From Brachyhypopomus gauderio (taxonomy: Eukaryota > Chordata > Actinopteri > Gymnotiformes > Hypopomidae): a stretch of DNA of 64,000 bases. This document shows, one piece after another, positions 24,410-60,099 of the stretch (within the stretch, counting starts at the first letter, position 1; every line of letters starts with the position of its first letter). The stretch covers positions 14,876,420 to 14,940,419 of the forward strand of contig NC_135228.1 of NCBI RefSeq assembly GCF_052324685.1, in the 5' to 3' direction. Made by a program: the position numbers and the translations under genes. The notes beneath the pieces are model-generated. The model had not been told where the DNA came from and ran no database searches. It was given only the letters and a program-made list of their open reading frames with translations.

Positions 24410-24967
24410 GGGCGTACTCACACTAGGCTCTGTGATCCGGGCCCGGGCACGGTTGCCTGCCGAAGCACGGTTCGTTTGGCTAGTGTGAGCGCTCCAACCG
24501 TGCTCGGGCCCGCTTTGAAGAGGTGGGCCAGGGCACGATTCATGTGGACTCGGGCACGGTTCGCTTCTAGTGTGAGCGCTATCCGTGCCCGGGCCCGCTT
24601 GGTGCCTCGTCTGATTGGTTCATTTCGCTGGAACTCAAACATGACATCAGTGATGCGACGCTCACGTTAAACAGTCATAGCGGCAAAGCGATTAGCAGAC
24701 AATCGTTGTGTTAAATTATCGATAAATCTGTGCTTGCACCGTGTTTCTGCACTCCCAAAACGACTCCAAAAATACAATAAAAAGAGAATCGTGAACTCTA
24801 TAGTGTTGTGCGAGCGCGCTTTTTTCCAAATAAAGCGGCGTTGTGATGACGTAAGCGTTGATAGGTTGATAAAGCCAGTGTGAGTGCAGGCCAGCGGGGG
24901 AGTGGGGAGGGGGGATAACCGGGCCCCAGCACGGAACGAGCAAACCGTGCCTAGTGTGAGTACACCC
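24410..24967. mobile_element. PIF/Harbinger-like non-autonomous DNA transposon (MITE), 558 bp
   Basis: The terminal inverted repeats are about 19 bp: GGGCGTACTCACACTAGGC at 24410 and its complement with one mismatch (GGGTGTACTC) at 24949-24967. The element is flanked on both sides by TCA (24407-24409 and 24968-24970), a TNA-type 3-bp target duplication as made by PIF/Harbinger. The interior is GC-rich, with repeated GCACGGTTCG and GTGAGCGCT blocks, and encodes no transposase. It lies downstream of bad. Confidence 0.75.
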
Positions 24968-27900
24968 TCAGTGTTCATGGCCCATAGTCTCATTATTATT
25001 CTTATTTCACAGGCAAAGACACCATTGTTGACAGCGAGGAGCAGAACACAGGTACGCTGTTCAGCAGGGCAACTCTGAGCACTAGTGTACCTCAAATGTA
25101 GTTTTGGACAGCTAGTAATGTTAGCTGATCACTCGCTTTCCATGTCTGAACTATACACATGTTTCAATCGGACAGCAATTTTAAAAAACATTGTATATTT
25201 CATTTGGATATAAAATGATGTTGTAGTTTGCCTCAGACTGTTTAGGTTAACAATAAACACGTACGTGAGTGAGAAGTAATTCTAATAAAATACAAATGTT
25301 CTTTATTTTGAACTGCCACTTCAACGTTCCCTCTTGCTGCGGAAGCAAAGTTCTTATTGGTTCCGCAGAACGACGTCCTGTAATGTTTGTTTTTGCCGAA
25401 GGGAGGCACGCAGGCGCACCAAAATAAAGTGCATCTTCACGTCTAATGCTTAATTATACTGGCTATGCAATATTTAGACAGTTTGGGTCCGGAAACGCCT
25501 TTGCTGGTTTACACTACCAGGGTGTGACTTTCTTTGCACCATTTAACTACGATTGAGTAGTGGTTATGGAGTCACATGCAGCATGGTGCAAGGTTGAAGA
25601 AATCAAAAAGGATTTTGCTACATTTATTTTGTAGCAACACGTATAAATTAGGTATAAAAATTATTTTTGTTCCCCCTACCACAATTTGGAGTTTTTCTAA
25701 AAGTGAATCTTCCGCTTCAACTTTCTCAGTGAATCTGAAAACATTCATTGTCAATTCATTATCAATTACATTTTATGTGCATTTGAGTTAGGAGCAGCAA
25801 ACAATTAAAGAAACTAAAAATGGGTTAACCTCGTGGAAATTGTCGAAGCCAATTTTACACGTTTCATTTGCTGAGCAGACGACCAAACTAATCTCTTATC
25901 CTCAGTGTGTGCACTGTAATGAAATGACAGTTAGGAATTTCTTGTGTTAGTTTTCAGTGTACATGTATTTGGTTAAGTAACAAAGTCCAGGATTAATAAT
26001 CCTAACGTTTCTCAATCCATAACAATATTCCGACACACCATGTTATTGATGGGAAAGAGTAAGATTACAATTCTGAGTAATGCATGTAAAAATAGCAAAA
26101 TACTGTTACATAATATATATGTAGGCCTACTAATACTAAGAATACACAGACACAAATATATAATTTACTTTTCTGTTACTAAATTACAAAAACACATGTG
26201 TAATAGTGTAAATATGTACATAATAGTAATAATTAAACTTGTGCCATTTTTCATGACCAAAATGTCTAGACATTAATGAATGTGATCTTATGTGAAGAGC
26301 CCATTGTAGAACCAGATTACATTTAGTGTAGTTCTCCAGCTCTCAAAGCCCAATGGCTCAAGACACCTTTGGTAAATGAACATTACCAAAATCTGATCAA
26401 GAGAATCTAGTACTAAGGGAGACGAACTTCAAATAGAGCACCTCCACAGACTATTTAATGTGAAACTATGCAAAATCCTGCTAGTTGGTAGATAACTAAC
26501 TTTGAAAACCATAAACAAAATATAAGTGGTGGATCAAGAAATGTACAAGATGCACATTTATGCCAGCAGAAAATGCTGAACCACAAAATCCACATTTATG
26601 TTCCTGCAGAAGACAGCCCCTACATCCTACAATAGAAAGGTTTTGAAAAAATAAATCAGTTTAAAGATGAAAACAAGACTTCCAAAGCCCACAAGAACAA
26701 TTTCATTGTCTTTATTTCACATGTTCAATACAATCACAGGCACATATACCTTATAAATATACAAAGGAGTAGTCATTAGTATGTAAATATACACAGACTA
26801 TTAAGTCGTTCCTGTTTTTTTAAGGGATTTGTAAGGACATCAACTCTACGGTTTAATGCAAGCAAGGTCTTGTGTTTATGTTTATTCACTCAAGTTCTGA
26901 ATAACATATTTGATTTTCAGAATTATTTGTAAGTGACACCGTACAGCCTCTCTAGACTTGTTTATTTTGCTGCCTAATGGATAATGTGATCCATCCACAC
27001 CGAGTTTCTTTATATACAAGATAAGAAAACATCTCTTTGACCACGTGGAGTAATGAAGTCATTAAGTGGTAGGATGTTTTCCTTGTCATGTGTACAGGCT
27101 CCTTTTACATTAAAATAAAGTTGCCTTGACTGGATCAAACACACCCAAACAATACACCTTTAGGTGTAGTATTAGCTTTTTTGCTAAAACCAACCATTTG
27201 TACACTTACTCAAAAAATGAAGAAATAATTGAAAGCATTATTTGCAGCTTATGCCCTGGTAGAACCTTTAAAGAGAAACATGACTGCACTAGATGTTTCC
27301 ATCTTATGGATGCGTGTTATGACTTTTAAAGGTTTCAATGACTGACCTAATGATCACATTTGGTATTGTCATTAAATATTCAATTTAGATACTTTTCATC
27401 TTTAAACTCACTGCACAATAACAAGTAAATGTTGTACTAATAACAATAATAAGGAAACCTTTCATGGACTAGACTTTTGTATACAGACATCATAATTTTG
27501 ATGTGACCATGTTAGGGTTAAAGGGTTCTGTTGTGTCACTTTAATTGGCTAAGCTTTATATGAAACTTATTTCTATGTAAAAGAGTCTGTTGCTCAAAAG
27601 GTCACCCAGATCTTTGTTATTTGGCATGCCTTTGTTTTGTATTATTCTGTATAATCTTTATGTAAAAAATTAACATATTAAGTGTATGGTTTAGTAAAGC
27701 AATTCTTGTGACCAACGATGGATTGTTACATTCTTACTCTGAGTGTGTCCCGTTTTGCTGGTTAACGTCATTATTTAAGAGGATATAGTTATTAGTAAAT
27801 AAGCCTGCAAAAATATTGTGCTATGCTGATAGCCACAATAACTTTTTTATTTGAATTAAATTGGTTTATTCAGTACCGGAAATGCTATCGTGGTAATCAG

Positions 27901-30900
27901 ATAATCATCATGTCCAAAGTTGGCACCACCCAACATCTATTTTCCTGGCAAATTTATAACCTAACTACTATGCTCCATTTTAAAAACCACAGCAACATTA
28001 AAATGACCTTCACATTGTGGAATTGGAAAATTATTTCAACTATCTAAAATAAATCAATTACATCTCTGGGACTGCTAGAGAGAATGTTATAAATGCCATG
28101 CAAATGCCACAATACCACTGCTACGTGGAGAGCTGACATGACCCATGAGAACATTCAATTTGAGTTATAAAACTGGTTCAATAAACAAATGTTATTTAAA
28201 TGTTTTACCTTGCTCGTAACTCATCTGTGGCTGCAAATATAAAAAGCAAGTATGAATATAATGTAAATGACTGCCAAATTAAGCATAGACTAGTGTGGTC
28301 TTGCTTCAACTGCCAGGAGGCAATATGAAAATGGTGCAGCGCACGAGAACTTCAACACTTTTGTTTTGCAGTTTTGTTGAAGCCAGACCCAAAGGCTTTG
28401 ATAATATGAAAATATCCTCTGTTGATATATCTGATCGGTCAATATCAACATATATAAAAATACTCTGATATTTTTATTCACCAAGCCAACAAATCACTCC
28501 GGCTCTAAAACATTACTGGAGACATATGTGATCTCATCAAATTTCAATAAACATATGTTAAAAGTTATGTTCATTTGGTGCAAACTGGTAAGTGTACCTT
28601 TAAGCCGTAACCTAAACCTATCCCTAAAAGTAAACACAATGAAACAGCAACACTTTTTTCCAAAGTAAACAATACATGTGCATGCATACTCTATTCTAAA
28701 GACGTTTGGAATAGTATAAAAACAGCATGCAATTATGAACGTTGTATGCTACTTTGCTGTCTGTTGCTGTATAAAATGAATAGAAATAAGCCTATCCTGT
28801 CTGTGGGTATTAGTGAATGCAATAGTCTCTGATCAAGCATATGCATGCATTTAGTTCACACAATGATCTGAGGATAATTCACAGCTTAGTATTAGAAAGG
28901 AAATTCTGCAAATGATCAGCTTTTATAGATTGTTCTGTTCATATGAAAATACATAGCGACATTATTGTTTCAAGAGAAGAGCACATTAAAAAGGTAGAAT
29001 CTGACTTTTTGCATATGCATGAGGGGTTAATATTGGTGCATTTGGCATAGTGTGCAACTACTTGGATCATTGCTCTTACATACAATGACATCAAATTCGC
29101 CATGCCTCCTTGGAGCCCTATCACGAAGTAATAAACGTTATTTTAACAGATTACGTTGTGCAGAAAATGCAGGACTGGGAGGTAGTGGAGGTCATTATTA
29201 TGAGCTATTACTATTTTACAGGACTCACACGCTCACTACATTAAATGTGACCTGCTTCTATGGTACCTATACCAATTTATTGTCACATTCTTACTTAGTA
29301 CTTATTTATGTTCTGATCAAAGAGTTCTTAAAAAGATGAAGCTACTGGCACATGTTCCGTGAACACATGATGCATTTTGCTACTTTTGCTATAGTTTGTT
29401 ATAGCGATAGTTGTTCATTGTACGTTTTACATTTTCCATAAATTAACAATAACTGCTATAAAAGCCTTTGCTAATAAACTGTTTTGAATTCTCCAAGGAG
29501 CAACATTCAGCAGTTTATAGACAATTTATATTGACTGTGTGGTGACTGCACAGGCGCTACTGAAAACAGGAGCAGTAAAAATGTATGTTAATACACAAAA
29601 CAATCACAGGAACATTAGGTGTTCACCATAACAGCCATGTTTACATCCAAAAAATTATTTTTAGGCAAGAAATTACAGCTGCTCCAACGGCTAAATGGGG
29701 AGGGGGGTTGAAGCACATCACATTGGTTAAAACATTACAACTACAGAACATAGACACTACGTTAACAATATTGGGCACTAATTTTCTCATTTGTTTTTAT
29801 TAACTAAAGGTTACATTCCCAGTTTCTTCAGTTTCCCAGCAAAAGATATGATCCTTCACTGTGGCAGACATCGTATGTACAAGGGGTGATGACATGATGG
29901 AGAACCTTTTTAAAAAATATATTATTTTAAGAGACTAAAGAATTTTCTCAAGTCCTCCGCAGTCCACTGGTGTCTTGTCTTCCATGGTCTAGTTTAATGA
30001 TGAAAGTAGAAACAATCAATTGTATGACTCGTTTCGATTGTTTTTTATTTGCAAATGTAAGGTTTGTTGTAACGTTACGTTTAAAGGAAACTTCTAGTTT
30101 CCCACCTCAAATGATTTCAATTATATATGCTAGATTTCACAAATATTACTAATTATTCAAAAATGATATTATCTGGGATTATCTGTGACTTTTGTTTTTG
30201 AGATTTTATAACTTGGATGTAAACATAGCTTGTGACAAGGATATTACAAAAAAAGACTAAGAGAATAAGAATGCTCATGTTCCAGGCATGAACAGCCCAA
30301 ACTGTTAACACAATCCATCTCTGGTCTTACACACAGATCAAGGCATACGGTACATCTCCAAAAACAGGCAGCACATCTATATTTCTACAAAACAATATCA
30401 ATGACAATCAAACATTAATTTAAACACAAACACTGTATCCTACTACTGTAACTTTTAAAAGGTGTAACAAGGAAAAAAATACACAAGACTTAGATTTTTT
30501 TCAATGTTACTTACCTGTGTATTTAACTCACCTGCAACTTGTGCATGGCAACACAACTGGCTACCGAAGCTATTTATGAGATCACTACTTTTATTAATCT
30601 TGGCCAGGGTTCAGGGCAAGGAACTAGAGGAATAGCAGAGGTTGAGGTGCAGTGCTGGGAATTTGCTACATCTGTCCTCCTTTCAGTCTTTAAGCATCCC
30701 CCTCCGTTGCGGTATCAATTGGAAAAGGAGTTTTAGATTAGTCTGACCTTTAAATTTGTTACCAAGAGAGGTCAACAGGTCGCTTGCACTGAACGGGTTT
30801 TTAACGTTTTGCGAGAAAGACAGCAGATATGTATGAAACTTAATCAAAGAAAGAAAAAAGTGAAATGAAAAACGTTACGGAATGAGTCAGACCAGTCGAT

Positions 30901-32372
30901 GTTTTATTTAAGCGGCTGTTTGAAGACAGCGACTGTTAGCACATAACTAAATGTATTTTAATTAAGCAAAAACAAGCACAAAAATCGACTTGTGTTTTGA
31001 ACAACCGTTAAAGAGAGCTCGAGTGCAACAGTTTATAGAGAGAACGAGTCGCGGCAACAGTCGATGTGGATTTTAAGAGGTACATGTTCAGCAGTGTTGT
31101 ATTTTAACAAAAAGAATGTAGGGAAACAGTAGAACAAGTAGGACAGGCTACAATATTGGGGGTTCAGTAATAGTTTCACAAACACGTCCATTGAATCGTA
31201 ACGTTAAGATGCCTTGAGAATCAAAACAAAAAGGCTACAACTTTCAAAGTCTGCGGGAACGATTAATCGGCAGAACACAATTTTATGTTGAAATACAGAG
31301 TAGCAATTTAAGGATCAGCCTGAGATTTGGGGTTTATTTAGACGGTCAGCGAATGGTCACTCATTTGTTTTCTGAGTTTCCTTTAGTTGATGGTGCTTTT
31401 TCCTAGGCGGTGATGTCGTTTCCAAGTGATGAGTGGCCAGTGGATGTCGTGCTCGGTCGGTCGTTAAGATGTGATTTGTTGATCAGTTGGTGTGCGCCCA
31501 CCTCCGCCAACTACCACAGCTTCCCCCACACCCTGCCTCTTCCTCCTTGTCCTCACACTGGTCCCAACTCTTTTGTTCAAAATAACTTTAAGCAATGTCT
31601 TTCAAGTCACCTGGCCCGTATCAAACAAGAGTACTTCATTCAAGAATTACTGGACTTTTGAAAACGATACTAAATAAATAATTGCAATTAAAAACAAACA
31701 TAAGCTTAGCTAGACAGGACAGTGGCAATATCTTTGGAATCAGTGTGAGATTATTGTCTGATGATCTCAAATTAGTGCCTTATTATTCGTAATCATGCAT
31801 ATCATGTCATGCTTCAGGACAGATTTTGGTGAAATACTATCTAACTAAGTACTAAACAAAAAAACCCTAAATGAACAATGCAGGAGTGGGCTAGTTTTCA
31901 GTTAAATAGCCCCAGAAACATAAAGAGAAATGTCAATATTAACAAGAGGCTCACAGATTACCTGTAGCTTTTCATCCATTAGCCCTGGGGTCTAAGCAGT
32001 CCCTCACTTTTCTTTAGAACCTAACCAATACACATGCAAGACACACCACTAAAATAAAATCTGACAGAAAAAGAAAGTCTCCATCTTGTATGTAAAAAAT
32101 ATTCAAAAATGGCCTTTAACTTCCACACATTTCAAATCACTATATAATTCTTTCCAAATGTCAATTTCTTTCAGTACTGGATGCTCCTTCAATAAGCTGA
32201 GATGAATCTATAGTTACGTCAATGTATAAAGTATTAACTGTTCTACCCGTTGTCAGAATTAGCTACAACCGTCGTAGAATATTTCCTAACTCCCTGCAGA
32301 TATGTCCCTCTTGGATTACTTGTCTTCTACAACACAAAACAGGGACTCACAGACTCTCTGGACAAAGCACAC
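24968..32372. other. AT-rich spacer between bad and the RRM gene; includes its 3'UTR
   Basis: No coding exon recognised. The right end is the minus-strand 3'UTR of the RRM gene; minus-strand AATAAA candidates include 31338-31333 and 26714-26709. Isolated minus-strand acceptor/donor pairs occur near 28209-28230 and 30515-30531, and a donor near 31967, which could mark downstream non-coding exons. Confidence 0.5.
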
Positions 32373-33398
32373 TTAGTAGCCACGGCTGAAGCCATTGCTG
32401 TACTTGTCCTCCAAGTAATCATCTTTATCAAAGCCCGAGCCAAGCGTATAGCGCTGATAGTGGGCAGTCGACGGGGCAGAGGAGGGAGGAGGAGGAGGCG
32501 GAGGAGGAGGAGGAGGCGCGACGCTCGCGCCAGTGCGGACGTAGTTGCGGGCGTAGCCGGCAGAGGATGGTGGTGGGGGCGGCGGAGGCAGGAGAGAGCG
32601 ACGGACGCCCAGGGGGCTGCGCTCGCGATAGTAGCGAGAGGCGAGGGAGGGAGACAGAGGCGGCTGCGTAGGCGGAAGGCGTCGGTCGTAGGGGTCCCGC
32701 TCGTAAAAACGCGCAGTGGCTGCGGCAGCGGCGTATGGGTCGTGGCGAACGCCCCTCTCGTACGCCTCCCGCTCGTAGTAGGCGCGGGGAGGCGGCGGAG
32801 GGAGAGGAGGAGGTGGAAGTCGACCTCGGGGCGAATAGTAGTCACCGGGCGGCGGGCGTGGGGGAAGGTAGTGAGGATGGGGGGGCGGGTGGGGTGGATA
32901 GTGATGGGGAGGAGGGGGAAGATAGTCCTCCCCTCTGCCATTTTTAGCTTGGTTACTGCGAGAAAGGGATACAAAGATCTTTTGACCCTCCAGTTTAGAA
33001 TGATTAAGTTCCCTGATAGCCTGCAAGGCCTCGTTTTCCCTCTGCATATGAACAAATGCATAATTCTTCACAATATCACACTCCACCACCTTGCCAAATG
33101 GCTGGAAGAGCTCCTTGATTTTAGCAGCTGTGACACCCTCAGGCACATTGCCCACGTAGATCTTGGTGGCATTACGCACCTTGGTGGTGGCATACTCAAC
33201 AGTAATGCGGGAGCCGTTGAGCACGTGCTTGTGCAAGGCTGCCACAGCCTTCTGTGCTGCTTCCTCCTCATCCATGTGCACAAAGCCATAGTTCTTCAGG
33301 ATGTCACAGTCTGATACAGCACCATGTTTCTCAAATAATTCACGGAGCTCTGCCTCTGTGGTTGCTGAAGCTACATTGCCAACAAATATCTTCACCAT
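32373..33398 (-). CDS. rbm14: two-RRM RNA-binding protein, RBM14/RBM4 family
   Basis: Binds RNA and works in splicing and transcription co-regulation in the nucleus. The 341-aa CDS lies in one exon, from ATG 33398 to TAA 32373. RRM1 is at about 1-70 (RNP2 IFVGNV 4-9; RNP1 KNYGFVHM 35-42) and RRM2 at about 79-147 (IYVGNV 80-85; KNYAFVHM 111-118), joined by the short linker typical of the Lark/RBM4/RBM14 group. After about residue 155 the tail is rich in Pro, Tyr, Arg and Ala, with polyproline runs. It lacks the CCHC zinc knuckle of RBM4, and its KIFVGNV start and low-complexity tail favour RBM14. The tail is shorter than human RBM14 and lacks clear YxAQ repeats, so an RBM4-like paralogue stays possible. 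A minus-strand acceptor (TTCATAG before 33496) shows that the open frame above the ATG is intronic or UTR. The plus-strand open frame across this region is a shadow. Confidence 0.9.
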   Translation of the reverse strand: MVKIFVGNVASATTEAELRELFEKHGAVSDCDILKNYGFVHMDEEEAAQKAVAALHKHVLNGSRITVEYATTKVRNATKIYVGNVPEGVTAAKIKELFQPFGKVVECDIVKNYAFVHMQRENEALQAIRELNHSKLEGQKIFVSLSRSNQAKNGRGEDYLPPPPHHYPPHPPPHPHYLPPRPPPGDYYSPRGRLPPPPLPPPPPRAYYEREAYERGVRHDPYAAAAATARFYERDPYDRRLPPTQPPLSPSLASRYYRERSPLGVRRSLLPPPPPPPSSAGYARNYVRTGASVAPPPPPPPPPPPSSAPSTAHYQRYTLGSGFDKDDYLEDKYSNGFSRGY

Positions 33399-33496
33399 TT
33401 TTGATGGTTTAAATGAGGTTGCTGAATGTTTGACAGTAATTGGCTGGTTGGTTGCAGGGAAGGCTTTTAGTGTTCCTTGGCAACAGGAGATAGTCC

Positions 33497-34829
33497 CTAT
33501 GAACAAAGACAGATGTGTAAGAAAAAAATGAATCTGGCAAACACAAAACACATCAGAAAAAGAACTTATTATTTTCTTTGGTTTGGATCAGTACTCAAAT
33601 TTACCCATTGCACATGACATAAGACTTCACACTTAAGGCGTTTTAAACTCAGAAGCGTAAAGGACGGCTAACCTGTGGTTAGGGTCTGTACAATCATGGA
33701 AACACACTGGACAGTAATGCTAATTTTGTGCACACTTTCTGGACCGCACATCTAGCAGAACAAGTCCCAGAACCATCTGAAAACGCCTGGCTCACTCAAA
33801 AAGCTTCCTGCCGGTCTTGTGTTTTTTCTTCTTGTCGCAATTTCCTGCCGCTCAAATCGAAAGCGAAACAACGCTGGACTACTTGACCGTGGCACCATGT
33901 ATGCAGTACGCATTACCCATCAAAGCGTCTGATTCATTATATGCTGGTTATTATCTCACAATAAACATTAATAAATGACCCCCATTTACTCCAATACTTG
34001 TCCATAAAGTCTATTTTATATAGAGGAGGAAATAATCACTGGCTTAAAATTGTGACCTTCTCTTTTTAAACAAGTGCAGTAGCTAGCCAGCTACCCCCCC
34101 ACATCTGAGGACGTATAACCCGGTCGTCCTCTCCGCAGCTCCGTGCTTCTCCTCGCCGTGTTCGGAGCACAAACAAACGGCGTTAATGAACCGACAGCCA
34201 CGGCAAAGTGTCTGTTCAGTCTGGCGCTGAGGACGTGAAACATCCAGGCTGCAAAACGGCGAAGACCAAGTGTAACGGAGTCCCTTCATTTCGCGTTTCA
34301 AACCTTCCACCATTCCAGCTAAGCGCCCTAGTTGACGAAAATTAATTTTCAAAACCGTCAAGCATTATTGTAGATTAGATATCCTTACATTAAGACGTAC
34401 CTGCTAATCAAACAATAAAGTTATAAGCCGTAGCTAATTATTTATACCTATTGTTGTGCTTGCTAGCAACAGCCTGAGTAACTGCAATCTCATTCACACA
34501 GTTGATCTCACTTATATGACTACCTCAGGTAGATAAGAAGTTTTTTGTAGTTAAGCCGCCTGTATTTTACTGAAGAAGCTCAGCTAAGTCGGTTCGCTGG
34601 CTAGACAGACGAACAACGAAGCTAGCTGATTAACAACCCAATCGCACGATAGTTAGCTAGCCAACGTCAGGTAGCTAGCTAGCATTCGGTCCGTCCACGG
34701 TGCTGAATGGGTACGGTTAGCCAGCGGGGTAAAATGTTATATGTACATACAATGAATGTAAGTAATTTATAGACCTTATCAAGTTATCAGGAAGCTCAAT
34801 CATCGGAAGAGTTCCTGAACTCAACTCAC
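33497..34829 (-). other. 5'UTR intron of the RRM gene
   Basis: Defined by the GTGAG donor beside 34830 and the TTCATAG acceptor beside 33496. Contains no reading frame with recognisable features. Confidence 0.45.
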
Positions 34830-34960
34830 CGCGAGAGCAAGACCACCGAGAATGCCAGGCCGTCTCCTAGTTTTTGGGTTACACTGGTCTGTTGTTTTTT
34901 CGCTAGCTAGCTGCTCCGAACCAGGACAATGGAGAATACAGGACGGTTTTAGCGGTCGCC
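34830..34960 (-). promoter_or_regulatory. probable first exon and promoter of the RRM gene
   Basis: On the minus strand, an exon-like stretch ends in CTCTCGCG followed by GTGAG (donor at 34829-34825). It would splice to the acceptor before 33496, giving a 1.3-kb 5'UTR intron. The flanking DNA has scattered CpGs and many GCTAGC palindromes. The TSS position is an estimate. Confidence 0.5.
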
Positions 34961-35155
34961 CTCTAGTGTTGGGCGCCTAGGTGAGACGTTTCTGCTTTCA
35001 AATCGGATTTTAGTTTCGTGTTTCTGGTTGAACCGATATTTAGCTAGCTATAAAATATATGAATATGAGAGTGAATATTAGAAGGAAGTAATTGTCAAGT
35101 AATAGTAAATTAATCGAAACCACAACCCACCAAAAATTCTGATTATTGTAACTAA

Positions 35156-35228
35156 GTTTCCGTAGTGTAGTGGTTATCACGTTCGCCTCACACGCGAAAG
35201 GTCCCCGGTTCGAAACCGGGCGGAAACA
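35156..35228 (+). tRNA. trnV-CAC: tRNA-Val (anticodon CAC)
   Basis: 73 nt including the discriminator A. The acceptor stem GTTTCCG pairs fully with CGGAAAC. The A box (TAGTGTAGTGG) and B box (GGTTCGAAACC) are intact. The anticodon stem TTCGC/GCGAA encloses loop CTCACAC, which reads anticodon CAC. CCA is not encoded, as expected in eukaryotes. There is no intron. Confidence 0.97.
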
Positions 35229-35232
35229 TGTC

Positions 35233-35238
35233 GTTTTT
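35233..35238 (+). terminator. RNA polymerase III terminator
   Basis: A run of six T residues starting 5 nt after the tRNA, the standard Pol III stop signal. Confidence 0.8.
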
Positions 35239-36177
35239 TCCTTTTCATTCCATAGCTTATTTATTGTTTCTCTCATTGAATGAAAATACAAGGCATTGGC
35301 CCTCGTGAAAATATGCAACAGTTATTGTAACGTTGAGCATCGCACACCAGAAGTCTCGGTCCACTATCTGAAAAATGACATAGCTAATAGGCCTCCAAAC
35401 TTGGAACCAGCAGGGGCACAAAACAAGGAGACAAGAGCACAAATGTGGGCCAAGGTGCTTCATTATGTCCTACAGCCCGATGAGCTTATATAGAAATATG
35501 AATAAGCTAAAGTAAAAAAAAAAGTCTTGTCAGCAGTTCAGCACAGTAGTAAATCTCGATGGTATGAGCACCTTTAGGGGAGATATTTTTAACAATGGTT
35601 CAATAGGGGACCATTTCAGGAAGCTCTAAAGGTAAAACTTGGCCCTGTGTCACCTTGATATTATATTGATAATGCACTGATAATCCTCACTTCTGTTTAA
35701 AGAAACATTTTCCTTTCCCAAGCATAAGTAAGCCTTTAGGTCAGTTTGTAAACTATTGCTGCTTGGAAATCACTTTATTCATTTAAAAGTTTATTGGGTA
35801 TAATACTTAGACAACCCTGAAACTGTTTAAGCCCTTAAAAAGTGGTGGGATCCCAACTCTACCACAAAAGACTCCAGGGGTGTAAATGTGTTCATTCATG
35901 CAGCAGGTGGTTTATTCTGTTCAGTTTTCTAGATTCGCTGTCATTTCACTTTTACTGTAATTTAAGGGACTTCTATGCATTTTTTGGTATGTATAGGTTC
36001 AAAATGAAAACTACTGCAGGATGTGATTATATACGGATATTATCTGGATGAAATGGTACTCCACCTCAAATATCAAATCCAAAATTTAAAAGGTTTGGGT
36101 CTCCTTGAATAAGACATATTTGCCCACGCTGCCCGTGTTGCCCTCTCAAAAGTTATGCCGAGAATTAAATTGATGTA
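35239..36177. other. intergenic DNA, nothing recognised
   Basis: AT-rich with an A-run near 35513-35523. No gene signal. Confidence 0.5.
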
Positions 36178-37793
<1,616 letters not shown>

Positions 37794-37897
37794 TATTTAA
37801 TATGTAATGACCGTGGTGGTTTTCTGATACTATGAAACCACAGGGGATATTACCATCCCTGCCCAATAGGAAAGACAACAACAAATCATCCATCTTT

Positions 37898-37903
37898 TTT
37901 ATT
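37898..37903 (-). promoter_or_regulatory. candidate poly(A) signal of mark2
   Basis: AATAAA on the minus strand about 0.96 kb after the mark2 stop codon and just before the Tc1 element. The stretch 37904-38865 would then be 3'UTR. Confidence 0.4.
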
Positions 37904-38865
37904 CTTATAATATCTTCTCCAGAGAAAGGCAACAAAACACAGACTTATTCCAGTGCAGTACATTGAAACCAACCAGCAACTCTTAATTACACTACAATCC
38001 ACCAATAATTATTTAACTGGCCCTTAATTAGTTTCTGATATACGACCCCTGCAGCAGGAAAAGAAAAAAACTAATTGTTTGGGCTTAGAGTGCAGAGAGG
38101 TTATTCACCTCCAGAGCACTGAGGATTCAAGTCTGCACTTTCATTTCAGATGGGATACGACACATTACTGTGATGTAGACTTTACTGTGGGGTAGAGAAT
38201 AGAACCAATCAGAACATGAAAATATTTAAATTCAACTATGGCTCTATTGAATGTGCATAGCACTCGAGTCTCAGATACCCATCACTAATTATGTTGTACA
38301 TTCAGTGTGTCAAACCACCAATCTCTCTCTGCTCATCAACCTGGAACTGAAATTAAGAGAATCAAGTAACATGGCGGGTGGGGTGGGGGGATTACAGCGT
38401 GTTGAGACAGTAGCTGGTTTGAGTTTGAAGAATAAGAACCAATCAGCAAACAGTTTTCAGTTCATTAATTACATCAACGTCCTTCCTCCATCACTATAAC
38501 AAAATGATGGAGGGTCATGAAAAACTACAAAACTGGGAACAAACAAAAATCACCACAAATAAAAGAGGACAACAGAAAGTAGGTGGGGGACGATGTGGGG
38601 ACAGAAAACCCAAACCAAGATACGAAACACCTTCCACCAAAAATAAAGAAGGCCCTTAAAAGGTCTATACACACAAACCTCCCCCACCGACCTGTCCCAG
38701 CGCTGTCGTTTATAGTCTTTAACCTCTCCGTTGCCTCCGTCTCTGAGGTTGCCCCTTTATCCGCCGCTCCACGCAAGGTCCAAGTCTCTTTACACCCTAC
38801 CTCTCAGCCGCAGGCCCCATGCCATCCACAGTTTGATCCCGTCCGCCTTCACGGGTCAAACGCGC

Positions 38866-60099
<21,234 letters not shown>

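Noticed and set aside
24418-25095. Open frames rich in Arg/Ala between 24.4 and 25.1 kb
   Set aside because: They fall in the GC-rich interior of the MITE or its edge and have no coding features.
32250-33314. 354-codon plus-strand open frame
   Set aside because: It is antisense to the RRM gene. Its Arg/Gly-rich sequence is the shadow of proline-codon tracts on the other strand.
33399-33551. 51-residue N-terminal extension of the RRM protein
   Set aside because: The first ATG of the family (MVKIFVGN) is at 33398, and a splice acceptor before 33496 makes the upper part intronic.
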